From Bacteroidales bacterium (GTDB lineage Bacteria > Bacteroidota > Bacteroidia > Bacteroidales > P3): 56,074 bases of DNA. Within the stretch, counting starts at the first letter, position 1. Every line of letters starts with the position of its first letter. The stretch covers positions 1-56,074 of the forward strand of contig JAQVXZ010000016.1 of NCBI GenBank assembly GCA_028708845.1, written 5' to 3'. A program made the position numbers and the translations under genes. Under the pieces are notes generated by a model. It searched no databases. It saw nothing but the letters and a program-made list of their open reading frames with translations, and was not told the DNA's origin. Below, in pieces: positions 35,076 through 45,031 of the stretch.

Positions 35076-36113
35076 ATGGAGTCACATTTTAAAGAAACTC
35101 ATAAAAGCCTAAGTGATTTAAATAGCTTTCTTGCTTTAAGACCTAATTCTAAGAAATTTATATTACTGGATCCAAACACATACACACATTGCTTGCCTAT
35201 CTTAATTGAAGAGGTTGAAGAGCTCTATGGAGCAGAGATATTAGAAGTTGAAGAGGGGGAAGAAAGCAAATCCCTTTCAATTGTTGATAACCTATGTAGT
35301 GCAATGATAGAATCTTCTGCCGACAGAGATAGCATATTAATTTCATTAGGCGGAGGAGTAATCACTGATTTAGGAGGTTTTCTTGCCTCCGTTTTCAAAA
35401 GAGGTATACAACATATTTCAATTCCAACTACGGTTTTAGGAATGGTTGACGCTTCAATTGGAGGTAAAACAGCAGTTAATGTTGGAGAAATAAAAAATCA
35501 AATAGGCACATTTAACCATAATACTTTGGTTTATTTCCATAATGAATTCTTAGAAACTTTAGATAAGAGGCAAGTTCTTAATGGGATTGCTGAAATGATT
35601 AAAATAGCAATAGTTAAGGACGAATTACTTTGGCAAGAAATAAGAGAATCAAATCCAAATAAGGATGAAAGATTTTATAATGAATTTCTTGAAAGGAGTA
35701 TATCTTTAAAGGAAGATATTGTAAGAAAAGACCCATACGAAGAAAATGAAAGAAAGATTTTAAACTTTGGGCACACTCTTGGGCATGCAATAGAAAGCAT
35801 AACATTGAGCAAAGGTTTAGACGTTTTGCATGGCGAGGCTGTAGCTTCAGGAATCTACTACGCCATCAAGTTATCTCAGCAAAAACTATCCTTCCCAAAA
35901 GACAAAGCCAAAACCATTTATGATTATCTTACACAGCATTATAAGATTGTTGATTTAGAAGAATATAAAGACTTAATATTAAATTATCTTGCTGCTGATA
36001 AGAAAAATATAAACAATGAATTCTGTTTTATTTTATTAGAAGATATAGGAAAACCTTATATCAATTGTGTTATTAGTAAAGAAGAAATACTTAACTTAAA
36101 GCAAATAGGTTGA
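35076..36113 (+). CDS. aroB: 3-dehydroquinate synthase
   Basis: This 345-residue enzyme converts DAHP to 3-dehydroquinate, the second step of the shikimate pathway. NAD-binding LGGGVITDLGGFLAS, IPTTVLGMVDASIGGKTAVN and the metal-binding FGHTLGHAIE with a later LHGEAV are all seen. The length fits the family. It follows recQ closely, so read-through is likely, although the functions are unrelated. Confidence 0.96.
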   Translation: MESHFKETHKSLSDLNSFLALRPNSKKFILLDPNTYTHCLPILIEEVEELYGAEILEVEEGEESKSLSIVDNLCSAMIESSADRDSILISLGGGVITDLGGFLASVFKRGIQHISIPTTVLGMVDASIGGKTAVNVGEIKNQIGTFNHNTLVYFHNEFLETLDKRQVLNGIAEMIKIAIVKDELLWQEIRESNPNKDERFYNEFLERSISLKEDIVRKDPYEENERKILNFGHTLGHAIESITLSKGLDVLHGEAVASGIYYAIKLSQQKLSFPKDKAKTIYDYLTQHYKIVDLEEYKDLILNYLAADKKNINNEFCFILLEDIGKPYINCVISKEEILNLKQIG

Positions 36114-36139
36114 TATTTATTTATTTCTTCGTATATTTG
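36110..36139 (+). promoter_or_regulatory. Consensus promoter of the T9SS/lptE genes
   Basis: TTG (36110-36112, overlapping the aroB stop), 19 bases, TATATTTG (36132-36139) followed by C. Confidence 0.82.
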
Positions 36140-36168
36140 CATCTTAATACTATAAAAAATTATTAGAT

Positions 36169-37101
36169 ATGAAAAAGATATTATCAGTTTTAGCAATTTC
36201 ATTGTTAGCAATATCAATGAATGCACAAAATGCTTTTCTAAATGCAGGGTTTGAAACATGGACAGGTGGACTTCCTACAAATTGGAATACTCTTACTATT
36301 CCAATTGCTGGGAACCTATCTAATATTAGCAAATCAACAGATGCTAATAGTGGGAGTTTTGCAGTTAAAATTGCAGCAAAAACACTACCTGTGACTATAT
36401 CTGGTATGACAACTGCTCCAGGACTTCTAACAAATGGAACACTTGACGTAATGGGATTAGCTCAAATGGATTTTGAGAATATTGATTTTACACAATTATC
36501 AAGTCTAATAACAAATGGAACTTTATTAACAGAAAGACCTACAACAGTAAGTGGTTATTATAGCTGGAACCCAGTTAACGAAAACTATGAACAATTCATA
36601 TTTGCGACCTTAGTTATTAGCAATGCTTCAGGCACAAGAGAAGTTGTTGGAATTGCTAACTACACTAACGTTCCAGAATTCACAGGATCAATGAAGGCAA
36701 CATATGCTTCATTTGAAAGTGAGATAATGTATTTAAACCCAACTGCAACTCCAACCGAATTAGTTTTCCTTGCAATAACAATGAATGCGGACTTAAATGC
36801 AACAAGCTTTGGGTACTTACTTTTAGATGATGTTTCAATGACTACACAAATTGGCCTTGAAAAAATAACTAATGACACAAAGACTCCATTAGTTATTTAT
36901 CCTAATCCAACTAGTGGAGAGTTCAGATTAAATGTTAAATCAAATGTTGAAGTTAGTGTTTATAATCAACTAGGACAAGTTGTTATTCCTCCAATGAATT
37001 ATTCTCCAAACACAAAAGTTTCTGTTAAAGAAAAAGGCATATACTTTGTTAGAATAAAAGATGCAAAAGGAACAAAGACACAAAAACTTATAGTTAAATA
37101 A
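36169..37101 (+). CDS. Secreted T9SS protein, carbohydrate-binding-like
   Basis: This 310-residue protein has a signal peptide (MKKILSVLAISLLAISMNAQ) and an N-terminal NAGFETWTGGLPTNWNT, which resembles the start of PCMD or jelly-roll carbohydrate-binding domains. The T9SS sorting domain at the end has YPNPTSGEFRLNV...VYNQLGQVV...GIYFVRIKDAKGTKTQKLIVK. It is exported through the outer membrane and probably surface-attached. The binding partner is unknown. It has its own consensus promoter and is followed 17 bases later by lptE. Confidence 0.85.
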   Translation: MKKILSVLAISLLAISMNAQNAFLNAGFETWTGGLPTNWNTLTIPIAGNLSNISKSTDANSGSFAVKIAAKTLPVTISGMTTAPGLLTNGTLDVMGLAQMDFENIDFTQLSSLITNGTLLTERPTTVSGYYSWNPVNENYEQFIFATLVISNASGTREVVGIANYTNVPEFTGSMKATYASFESEIMYLNPTATPTELVFLAITMNADLNATSFGYLLLDDVSMTTQIGLEKITNDTKTPLVIYPNPTSGEFRLNVKSNVEVSVYNQLGQVVIPPMNYSPNTKVSVKEKGIYFVRIKDAKGTKTQKLIVK

Positions 37102-37118
37102 TAAGAATTAAAACTAAT

Positions 37119-37619
37119 TTGAAAAAAGTTATTCTTAGTATAGTAATTACAATCTTATTTAGCTCTTGTATTGGAGGTTATTCCTTTACAGGAGCTTCTA
37201 TTTCTCCAGAAACAAAGACTTATAGCGTCGATCAATTCTCAAATAGAGCAAGTATAATACAACCAATGCTAGCCTCAGACCTTACGCTTGCCCTAATAAA
37301 TAAAATAAGCTCAGGATCCAACCTTCAATCTGTTAATAATGATGCCGATATTAGTTTTAAAGGAACTATTGTTAGCTATAATGTAACCCCAGTTTCCATT
37401 CAAGGAGACGACAAGGCCGCAAAGAACCGCCTAACCATTACTATTAAAGTTGTTTGTGTAAATAGGAAAGATAAGAAAATGGATTTCACTCAGAACTTCT
37501 CCAAGTTTAGGGACTACGATAGCAGTCTTTCTCTTAGTGATGTTGAAGAGGCATTAATAAAGCAGATAAATGAAGAATTGGTTGAGGACGTTTTCAATAA
37601 GGCATTCGTCAATTGGTAG
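37119..37619 (+). CDS. lptE: LPS-assembly lipoprotein LptE-like
   Basis: This 166-residue protein begins at a TTG codon (37119), with signal MKKVILSIVITILFSSC and lipobox cysteine 17. The sequence after it, GGYSFTGASISPETKTYSVDQFSNRASIIQPMLASDLTLAL, is characteristic of Bacteroidota LptE proteins. These plug the LptD outer-membrane channel for LPS insertion. Two GT-related envelope genes nearby (flippase, GT117-like) are consistent with an envelope theme. No ATG gives the full signal peptide, so the TTG start is preferred. Confidence 0.85.
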   Translation: MKKVILSIVITILFSSCIGGYSFTGASISPETKTYSVDQFSNRASIIQPMLASDLTLALINKISSGSNLQSVNNDADISFKGTIVSYNVTPVSIQGDDKAAKNRLTITIKVVCVNRKDKKMDFTQNFSKFRDYDSSLSLSDVEEALIKQINEELVEDVFNKAFVNW

Positions 37620-37647
37620 GTAAATCCAATTAAATATTCAAGCAAAG

Positions 37648-40638
37648 ATGATAAAATACAAAAAGACAGTAAATCATATTGGTTGGATAATTGGAATACT
37701 AACCTCAGTTCTCTACATCCTTTGTGCAGAACCTACACTTTCGTTTTGGGATAGCGGAGAATATATACTCTCAAGCTCAAAACTCCAAGTAGGTCACCCA
37801 CCAGGAGCCCCACTATATCAAATTATTGGAGCCTTCTTTTCTATCTTTAGCTTCTCTAACCCCAAACTCATACCCATATTAGTAAACTCATTGTCCGCCC
37901 TTGCATCAGGAGCAACCATATGCTTTCTTTTCTGGATAATAGTTAGGCTAATGTATCGTTTTAGCAATAAATATATTTCTAATATTATTGCAGGAGCAAT
38001 TGGAGCCTTAGTCTTTGCATTCTCCGACACGTTTTGGAACTCCGCAATTGAAGCAGAGGTTTACGCACTATCTATTCTCTTTACCACAATAACCTTTTGG
38101 TCAATACTTAAATGGGATGAAAAACCTCACCCAAGGTGGATAATCTTCATTGTTTTTATGATTGGTCTTTCAATTGGAGTTCACCTCCTATCCCTTCTTG
38201 TTTTGCCAGCTATTTTTCTTATAGTTTATTTCCACTATAAGAAAGGAACACTTTCAGGAATAATTACCACCCTAATAATATCTTCTGCTATTATTGGCAT
38301 AACGCTTTGGCTAATTATCCCAGGCATATTAAAACTTATAAGCCTTAACCCTATATTAGCAATAACCTCAATAGTACTTATATTAGCTTTATTATTTGCC
38401 TTATCTCTTTGGAAAAAGCTCCCACTTCTCAACACCATTATCCTTGCAACAAGTTTCTTCCTTATTGGTTACTCAACATTTTTTGTCTTAGTTATTCGTT
38501 CAGAAGCAGACACTCCAATAAATGAATACAGACCAAACTCTGCCAAAGAACTTACCTCATACCTCAACCGCGAGGCTTACGGAAAAACTCCACTAGTTTA
38601 TGGTCCAAGTTATACTGCCCTTCCTCCAAAAGACTTTAAGATAACAGAAAAAGGACTTGAGCCAATATTCGACAGGGAACTCATGATGCTATTCCCAAGG
38701 ATGTGGAACTATAATAACCCAAACTACGAAATAGGCTATGTTGACTGGGTTGGCATTCCTCAAGATACTGTTGTAATTGATGGATCAATAAGAGCCAAAC
38801 CAAGCTGGATACAAAACATTCAGTTCTTTGCCAACTATCAAATTGGCTATATGTACACTCGTTATTTGCTTTGGAACTTCGTTGGCAAGACTAATGACGA
38901 ACAAGGCTTTGGCGACAATCATAGAGGACAGTGGATGACAGGCATAGAACCAATTGACGAGTTTCTTAATAAAAGCACAGATGTACAACCCTCACATAGA
39001 ATTAATAAAGCAAATAATCTATACTTCGGCATACCTTTCCTTCTTGCAATAATAGGTATTTTCTATCATATAGGAAGAGATACAAAAGGTTGGTTTGCCC
39101 TTATGGCATTATTTATTTTCACAGGCATAGCAATAACTATCTACCTTAACGAATACGCCTACCAGCCAAGAGAAAGAGACTATGCATATGTTGGTTCCTT
39201 TATGACCTTTAGCATATGGGTAGCTATTGGCTCCTTTGCCATAAGTCAGTGGTTAGTTAATCTTATTAGAGTAAGGAAACCAAAATACGTCTTACCTTGT
39301 TTCCTCCTCGTACCTGGCTTAATGTTTGCCCAAAACTTCAATGACCATAACCGCTCTCATAGATATACAGCCCATAACTTCGCCTCCTCAATTCTTTTGA
39401 GCTGTGATGAAAATGCAATACTATTTGTAAATGGAGACAACGACACCTTCCCTCTTTGGTACTTGCAAGAAGTTGAAGGAATAAGACAAGATGTTAGAGT
39501 GATTAACCTACAACTCCTTAATAGCCCACAATATATTGAAAAGCTGACAAAGAAAATTTATAGCTCAGATAAAATAGAACTTATAGCAAAGAAAGAAATA
39601 TACAATAATAACGATTGGAATATTTGTTTTATCAACCCAAGCAATAAGACCCTTGAATTAAAATCTGCCCTTAAAGATTTGTATAACGAAAAGAACGCAA
39701 TACAGATTAACAAATCAAGATTCTACGCCCTTGCTTCCAACAAAATACAAATAGATATAGACTCATTAAAATCTATGGAGATAAATATTGAAAGCTCAGA
39801 CATGACTAAAAGCACAATGATAGTTTATGATATAATAGCAAGCAATATAAACAAGAGACCTATCTACTTCTCCAACTATTCCATTGATGATATCTTTGGA
39901 TTTGAGGAGTACATTTCAAACGAAGGCTTCCTTAATAAACTAACCACTCAAAAGCAAAAGCCACAAAACATAATTGTTGAAACAAAAGACATTAATTTCT
40001 CCACCGATAAGATGTACGAAAACCTAATGCACAACTACGCATTTAAGAACTTCAACAAGAAAAACATATACTACGACGAACTACATAGGAGCATAATAGA
40101 ACAATTTGCACAACAAACCTCCATACTTACCCACCTCTTAATTGAAGAAGGGAAACCAGAAAAAGCCCTTGCCGTTGCCAACCTCTGCATAGAGAAAATC
40201 CCTCCCACAATTCACAACTACCCATATGTCCTATCCGAAATCTCAATAGCCTATTCCCTACTCGAAGAAGACCAGAAAGCAGAAGCCCTAATGAGTATTG
40301 TAGTAAAGTACTTCACCCAAGAAATGGATTACTTCTTAGACCTTACCCCCTACGAACAATCTCAAAACAGACTAACAGCCCAAAAACTAATAGGCTCATG
40401 GATTAGTCTATGCGAAATAACCGAGCAGTGGGGATTAGAACCCTTACGAGTTCAACTCGCAGACCAGTTTTTCACCTACGCCTCACCCTACTGCCTTGCA
40501 TGCTTTGACCAACTAAGTAGATTAAACAAGAACCCAGAATACTACGCCCAAGAAATAGAAAGACTAAACTCCCTATTAGAAACAATCTATTCCTTTGCCG
40601 AAAAATACGAAGAAGAGCTCCCTGTTCTAAAACAATAG
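37648..40638 (+). CDS. DUF2723 membrane glycosyltransferase (GT117-like)
   Basis: This 996-residue protein has about 10-12 membrane spans in the first 560 residues. The DUF2723 signature LSFWDSGEYILSSSKLQVGHPPGAPLYQIIGAF (about 31-63) has the Asp-Ser-Gly-Glu and HPPGAP motifs at positions where GT-C enzymes put their catalytic acid. A soluble C-terminal half with TPR-like helices (about 840-990) follows. The family relates to eukaryotic TMEM260 O-mannosyltransferase. It probably transfers a lipid-linked sugar to protein or glycan at the periplasmic face. Acceptor and donor are unknown. Confidence 0.85.
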   Translation: MIKYKKTVNHIGWIIGILTSVLYILCAEPTLSFWDSGEYILSSSKLQVGHPPGAPLYQIIGAFFSIFSFSNPKLIPILVNSLSALASGATICFLFWIIVRLMYRFSNKYISNIIAGAIGALVFAFSDTFWNSAIEAEVYALSILFTTITFWSILKWDEKPHPRWIIFIVFMIGLSIGVHLLSLLVLPAIFLIVYFHYKKGTLSGIITTLIISSAIIGITLWLIIPGILKLISLNPILAITSIVLILALLFALSLWKKLPLLNTIILATSFFLIGYSTFFVLVIRSEADTPINEYRPNSAKELTSYLNREAYGKTPLVYGPSYTALPPKDFKITEKGLEPIFDRELMMLFPRMWNYNNPNYEIGYVDWVGIPQDTVVIDGSIRAKPSWIQNIQFFANYQIGYMYTRYLLWNFVGKTNDEQGFGDNHRGQWMTGIEPIDEFLNKSTDVQPSHRINKANNLYFGIPFLLAIIGIFYHIGRDTKGWFALMALFIFTGIAITIYLNEYAYQPRERDYAYVGSFMTFSIWVAIGSFAISQWLVNLIRVRKPKYVLPCFLLVPGLMFAQNFNDHNRSHRYTAHNFASSILLSCDENAILFVNGDNDTFPLWYLQEVEGIRQDVRVINLQLLNSPQYIEKLTKKIYSSDKIELIAKKEIYNNNDWNICFINPSNKTLELKSALKDLYNEKNAIQINKSRFYALASNKIQIDIDSLKSMEINIESSDMTKSTMIVYDIIASNINKRPIYFSNYSIDDIFGFEEYISNEGFLNKLTTQKQKPQNIIVETKDINFSTDKMYENLMHNYAFKNFNKKNIYYDELHRSIIEQFAQQTSILTHLLIEEGKPEKALAVANLCIEKIPPTIHNYPYVLSEISIAYSLLEEDQKAEALMSIVVKYFTQEMDYFLDLTPYEQSQNRLTAQKLIGSWISLCEITEQWGLEPLRVQLADQFFTYASPYCLACFDQLSRLNKNPEYYAQEIERLNSLLETIYSFAEKYEEELPVLKQ

Positions 40639-40673
40639 TTTCTTATTTGATATTATTTAAAGAAGGAATGTAT

Positions 40674-41513
40674 TTATATCTTGAATACAATTAGCTTTGC
40701 ATCAATTAATTTTGCAGGATTATTTGGATCTTTCACTTTGACGTTAGAAATTGTTAGGGTTGAGTTTCCAAGATTTTCTATTTTTCTTCTGCTATCATCA
40801 GGGAATGAGTTGTATTTAATGGTAGGGATAATTGCTACTAATTCAAATCTATCTCCACTAGAGTGTAAATAATTAAACACTCGTCTTGGGTTTTGAATTT
40901 GCCACATTCCCCTTATTCTTAAATTCGTTATTCCTAAAGGGTCAACTCTATTTACTCGTCCTAGTTCATTAGTATTTGCCAATTCGACATTTGGAATTTC
41001 ATTGATTCCCTCTGTGATTTTTTGTTTGATAAGTTGGTATGTTTCGTGCTTTGCTGCATAAATGCTTCCGTAAACCATCCATAAAGACTTTATAGAAGTA
41101 TCAGAAGTATGCCCTACACAATAAATCAAATCCTTTTCTTCCCAATTCTCACATGCCTTGCACTCTCTTGTAATCATAGTGCTTTTGGACTGTATGGTGG
41201 TTTTTGGATAAGAACTATTTAAGGCTAAACCACTCTCTGATGATTGAGTTTTCTTAACTTCAATAGCGTCTCCCGCTCTAATCATAATATCTGGCGGGTT
41301 GTTTTGACTGCCTAACCAAGAGAAGTTCTCACTATGAATTGTCATTTTAACTTGAGGGTCTTGTTCTTGTATGGTATTTGCAAAAGCATCTTTAACAAAC
41401 GTCTCTAATGCTTCGCCTACATTATTTACTCTGTTTCTTCCTGTGTAATGGTTTATTATTTCTACAATTGGATTATTTACAATATTTACTATTGCTTCTA
41501 ATATATTTGTCAT
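40674..41513 (-). CDS. Type II restriction endonuclease, NgoPII-like
   Basis: This 279-residue protein resembles the NgoPII restriction family from the start ([40 protein letters not shown]). A PD-(D/E)xK-like site is visible as [17 protein letters not shown] (D, then E-V-K), and [19 protein letters not shown] contains paired cysteines. NgoPII cuts GGCC, so GGCC is the predicted site. The ATG overlaps the methyltransferase stop by four bases (41510-41513), with the methylase translated first, a safe order for a new host. The assignment is by sequence resemblance only. Confidence 0.85.
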   Translation of the reverse strand: MTNILEAIVNIVNNPIVEIINHYTGRNRVNNVGEALETFVKDAFANTIQEQDPQVKMTIHSENFSWLGSQNNPPDIMIRAGDAIEVKKTQSSESGLALNSSYPKTTIQSKSTMITRECKACENWEEKDLIYCVGHTSDTSIKSLWMVYGSIYAAKHETYQLIKQKITEGINEIPNVELANTNELGRVNRVDPLGITNLRIRGMWQIQNPRRVFNYLHSSGDRFELVAIIPTIKYNSFPDDSRRKIENLGNSTLTISNVKVKDPNNPAKLIDAKLIVFKI

Positions 41514-42544
41514 ACTGCAATTGCTTTATTGATTAAGACTTGATTTACGGCTGAGTTTTCAATTAGTTGTCGTTTAATACTCCTTGCTAAAAACTTTGCT
41601 AAATTAACAGGAACTGCATTACCTATCATTTTGTAACCTGCTGGAACGCTAGTGTAATGAAAAATGAAATTATCTGGAAAGGTTTGAATTCTTGCACATT
41701 CTCTAACACTCAACCTTCTGTATAAATGTTCTTTACCTGGAACAAATATTCTAATATTCTGTTCTATAAATTTCATTTTTGGAGCCTGTGGATGTATTGG
41801 AGCATGTCTTCCTCCTGCTTGAATAGTAAAAGATTGTTCATCCCAGCTTCTAACCCTATTTCTTGACATAAAGATAGAAGAGAAATCACCTGTCATATAT
41901 TCGTGATTAGGAATATAACATTTATTTCCATTTGTTTTATTGAAAGGTAGTGCAGGTAAAACAGTTTCTTTTAAGTCGTATATAGCGTCTCTTAAAGTAA
42001 GCTTTGGAAAATTGGGCTGTTCAAACTCATATTTGAAATCTAAATCTTTTCTAATCCCAACAAATATAACTCGTTTTCTATCTTGTGGAACATTGTATTC
42101 AGAAGCATTTACCATTGCAAAAGATAGCTCATACCCTATCCCTGCATTTCTAAACATTTCTTTAATATTACTCAAAGCTTCTGTATGTTTGTCAATCAAC
42201 ATTCCACTTACATTTTCAGCAAGAAAGAATTTAGGTTGTTTCGCAGAAAGAATACGGATGAAATCGTAAAATAACTGACCTCTTTTGTCTTGAATGCCTT
42301 TCATCGCACCAGCTTCACTCCAGCTCTGACAAGGAGGGCCGCCAATTATTCCATCACATTCAGGAACCTCATCAACAGGAATATCTACAATACTTCTTTT
42401 ATCTAAGATTGTATTTGGGTGGTTTTTCTCAAATGTTTCCCAAATTTCTTTATCATATTCATTTGCCCATATCACATCAAATCCTACTTTTTGAAATCCA
42501 AGGTCAAGACCTCCAGCACCAGAGAATAATGATACTATTTTCAT
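41510..42544 (-). CDS. DNA cytosine-5 methyltransferase, HaeIII/NgoPII-like
   Basis: This 344-residue C5 methyltransferase has motif [15 protein letters not shown] (4-17), the catalytic motif [15 protein letters not shown] (about 73-85), motif [12 protein letters not shown] and motif [14 protein letters not shown]. The C-terminal [15 protein letters not shown] and [16 protein letters not shown] (motifs IX-X) complete it. The stretch between IV and VI resembles M.HaeIII, which methylates the inner C of GGCC. It protects host DNA from the overlapping endonuclease. A -7 element TAACTTTG (minus strand, 42674-42681) lies about 130 bases upstream. Confidence 0.93.
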   Translation of the reverse strand: MKIVSLFSGAGGLDLGFQKVGFDVIWANEYDKEIWETFEKNHPNTILDKRSIVDIPVDEVPECDGIIGGPPCQSWSEAGAMKGIQDKRGQLFYDFIRILSAKQPKFFLAENVSGMLIDKHTEALSNIKEMFRNAGIGYELSFAMVNASEYNVPQDRKRVIFVGIRKDLDFKYEFEQPNFPKLTLRDAIYDLKETVLPALPFNKTNGNKCYIPNHEYMTGDFSSIFMSRNRVRSWDEQSFTIQAGGRHAPIHPQAPKMKFIEQNIRIFVPGKEHLYRRLSVRECARIQTFPDNFIFHYTSVPAGYKMIGNAVPVNLAKFLARSIKRQLIENSAVNQVLINKAIAV

Positions 42545-42990
42545 ATTATTGTTTTTTTTATTTTAAGTACTCTATGTTAAGACTATCAGTTCAAGTATTA
42601 TTTGATTAATTACTAATCAATAATACTATTTAAGCTCTAATTATAACATATTTCTCTTAATAGTAATCAAACGCAAAGTTAAAGAAATTTTTCATCTATT
42701 TCCTCTTTTTGATATAATTGCAATCTAATTATTCTAATAATATTCTTGTTTACATCATTCTAATAATCTCTTTTCTCTTATCTTCACCCCAATATCCCAA
42801 ACAATTTCCTATCTTTGAAGCGTGAATAAATCACCATTTCTATGTAGATTGCTATTTTACTTAATCAATAAACAGACAAACAGTCCACCTCATAATTAAT
42901 ATAAGGATTATTGCTATGACAAGCAGTAACCAGATGATAAAATACATAATATATAAAGTCAACGTAATGCAAAGAAAGTTATACTATATA
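42545..42990. other. Divergent gap between restriction-modification genes and a lipoprotein gene
   Basis: A 446-base AT-rich stretch. It contains -7-like elements only: TAACTTTG for the methyltransferase (minus, 42674-42681) and TATCTTTG for the lipoprotein gene (plus, 42810-42817). ATTCTAATAAT occurs twice (42731, 42757), 26 bases apart. No gene, no phased array and no clear C-protein box is seen. Confidence 0.5.
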
Positions 42991-43635
42991 ATGATAAATA
43001 GAAATCCTGCACGAGGGAGAATAATAAAGTGTTTTGTAATTCTATCTTCCTTAATTATTTTAAATACATCTTGTACACAGATTAATTCAGTGTATAAACA
43101 TGCAAGTAAAGAGACTAAAGAAAAGACAAAACCATTAGAGATTAATTTAGTAAATATAGATAATACCTTTCTGTTTAAGCAGGATACTAATATACTATTC
43201 TATAAGGTAAACGCTGAAGAACTAATAAAACTGATTCAAAACCCTCCAAAAGAATATACCTTATGTATATCATTTTATTATTGGTGTTCTTATAGTAGAA
43301 TAAATTTTGATTCTATCTTAGAGTTCCGTAATAATAACTCAAAAGTTCAATTAGTGGTAATTGATACTGACGATTGGTTATATCAGAATAATAGTCGAGA
43401 CTTTTTTAAAAGCAAGAGATATTATAATCCTATTCTAATTTTAGATATTGAAAAGTATGGATATAACTTTAGTAATAGGAAACGGTGGAGGAATTTTATT
43501 TATGATATTTCTGGAGAAAAGACTAAGCTTTATGGAAATTTTGATGTGATTTTATTTAATCGAGATGCTAATATTCTAGTATATGGTAATTATTTTGATG
43601 AGGTAGAAAAATTGAAAAACATTATTGGGAATTAA
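42991..43635 (+). CDS. Lipoprotein with thioredoxin-like fold
   Basis: From the ATG at 42991 it has 214 residues: MINRNPARGRIIKCFVILSS, a hydrophobic stretch, then lipobox NTSC with cysteine about 28. The segment YTLCISFYYWCSYSRINFDS followed by VQLVVIDTDDW looks like the beta1-CxxC-alpha1 start of a thioredoxin fold with only one active-site cysteine (WCSYS). That suggests a redox-inactive or single-Cys relative. Two upstream ATGs (42916, 42967) are in frame but would push the lipobox too far in. Function is unknown. Confidence 0.6.
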   Translation: MINRNPARGRIIKCFVILSSLIILNTSCTQINSVYKHASKETKEKTKPLEINLVNIDNTFLFKQDTNILFYKVNAEELIKLIQNPPKEYTLCISFYYWCSYSRINFDSILEFRNNNSKVQLVVIDTDDWLYQNNSRDFFKSKRYYNPILILDIEKYGYNFSNRKRWRNFIYDISGEKTKLYGNFDVILFNRDANILVYGNYFDEVEKLKNIIGN

Positions 43636-43775
43636 ATCTCTATCGAGGAGGATTGCTTGCTATGCAATTTGTTAGCAGTAGATTTCGTAGGAAACACATC
43701 CCACACGAGGGAAACGAAGCTTTAAACAATTAAAACTAAGTCTCAAACTTTTTTATCTTTGATTCAATCTCCAAT

Positions 43776-43852
43776 TCATGGCATGATATCGGTCAATTCA
43801 TGGCATGAAACAATAAGAATCATGGCATGAAACTACCGATATCATGGCATGA
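43776..43852. repeat. Phased array A7: TCATGGCATGA four times, 22-base period
   Basis: The 11-base palindrome TCATGGCATGA (arms TCATG/CATGA, central G) occurs at 43776, 43798, 43820 and 43842, exactly 22 bases apart. Links differ, but the outer ones contain GATATCGGT (43785-43793) and ACCGATATC (43836-43844), so the whole array is also a large inverted repeat. Arms of 18 bases pair with one mismatch. The rest of 43636-43770 shows no gene. Confidence 0.93.
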
Positions 43853-43935
43853 TTCTTATACTGACTCTTCGTTATATTTCTTTCTTTCCTTATAAGAGTA
43901 GATTACTTCAAGGATAAAGAAAATTATATCTGTAG

Positions 43936-43959
43936 AGACGCGATTTATCGCGTCTTTTG
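43936..43959. terminator. Hairpin AGACGCGA/TCGCGTCT with T tail
   Basis: An 8-base GC-rich stem (43936-43943 and 43948-43955) with loop TTTA, followed by TTTTG. It may terminate the upstream lipoprotein transcript, though it is 300 bases beyond its stop. Similar GCGATT(T/A)ATCGC hairpins are dispersed repeats in other genomes. Confidence 0.55.
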
Positions 43960-44055
43960 TCTGAATCAAGATTCTTGCTAAAGCAAGCGGCAAGCCGATG
44001 ATACAGGATTAAGTGATTTTCTTGATTGCTAATTATGTAATTAGATATCCTATAC

Positions 44056-44085
44056 ATCCTTTAATCTTGTAAATTCTGATTCTGA
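44056..44085. repeat. Dispersed 30-base repeat, copy 1
   Basis: It starts ATCCTTTAATCTTGTAAAT and ends GATTCTGA. It matches 54337-54366 in 29 of 30 bases, same strand. Inverted look-alikes (GAATCAAGATTC, CAGGATTAA) lie just upstream at about 43963-44010. The two copies are both intergenic. Confidence 0.75.
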
Positions 44086-44140
44086 AAATTTCTTTTCTTT
44101 TTATAAGACAATTACTATATCAGATTTATCACTAAAAATC

Positions 44141-44170
44141 TTGTTTGCTTGGAAAATTGTTCTACATTTG
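44141..44170 (+). promoter_or_regulatory. Consensus promoter of the first barrel gene
   Basis: TTG (44141-44143), 19 bases, TACATTTG (44163-44170) followed by C; the ATG is 37 bases downstream. Confidence 0.83.
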
Positions 44171-44207
44171 CAATATAAAATTAGTTTAACTTATAAACGA
44201 AAAGACT

Positions 44208-45008
44208 ATGAAGAAAATCAGTTTAGTTTTATGTGCTATGTGTTTTATAAACATTGGTTTATTTGCACAAACATCTCAAGTGGAGAATAAAGAGTCGTCA
44301 AAACATCATTTTGGATTTGGCTTAACAACAGATATCTTTGCTGGAAACAGGGATATGAATAGTTTTAAGACCAATACATTTAATTCTGACAATTCTTTTT
44401 TAGCTCTCAATCTCCCTACTTCGAATTTAGAATTACTTTCTTCTACATTTTGGGGGTTCTATCTTGAATATCAATATGATCTTTGCAAGAGTTTTTCTGC
44501 CTCTACTCGATTAAAATTTACTCTAAGAGATAATACCTATAATTTTCACTATTCAGACTATTCAACATTAGATAATAAAAGATATTATTCAATGCATAAT
44601 TATGATGTATCATTAACAAGCTTGGAAATTCCTTTAATCCTTAACTATAAGGTTCTAATGTCGAAAAATGTATCTTGGTTTGCTTCTTTAGGTGGTGGAA
44701 TGAATATCACTTTATCTAAACCTGATTATTCAATAGAAGGGAAAACTCATACTTTAGATTTAAGTGATAGAGTATATCATCTTGATTTTGAAGTCTTAAA
44801 TGCTGTTTCTCCTTTTGTTTATATAGGTACTGCTTTTGATTTCAATTGGAATAAGCATCAATTTAGAACAAGTCTTTCTTATACCCTTTATCCAACAAAT
44901 GATTATAGATTTAATCATTCTATCAAAGGAAATAACGTTAATATGGCATTTGAAAACTCTCCTTTCTCACAAAACAATTTAGAAGTAGGCTTAGCTTTCT
45001 TCTGGTAA
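44208..45008 (+). CDS. Outer-membrane beta-barrel protein
   Basis: This 266-residue protein has a signal peptide (MKKISLVLCAMCFINIGLFA, then QTSQ). Alternating hydrophobic strands follow across the mature part (for example WGFYLEYQYDL, SASTRLKFTLRD, SWFASLGGGMNITL). It ends in EVGLAFFW, an aromatic C-terminal residue as expected for BAM-inserted barrels. It looks like the small PF13568-type porin family. Function is unknown. It is similar in size and gene context to the barrel at 46572-47384, but the sequences are well diverged. Confidence 0.8.
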   Translation: MKKISLVLCAMCFINIGLFAQTSQVENKESSKHHFGFGLTTDIFAGNRDMNSFKTNTFNSDNSFLALNLPTSNLELLSSTFWGFYLEYQYDLCKSFSASTRLKFTLRDNTYNFHYSDYSTLDNKRYYSMHNYDVSLTSLEIPLILNYKVLMSKNVSWFASLGGGMNITLSKPDYSIEGKTHTLDLSDRVYHLDFEVLNAVSPFVYIGTAFDFNWNKHQFRTSLSYTLYPTNDYRFNHSIKGNNVNMAFENSPFSQNNLEVGLAFFW

Positions 45009-45031
45009 AAAAGGTTAATTAGTTAAAAAGA

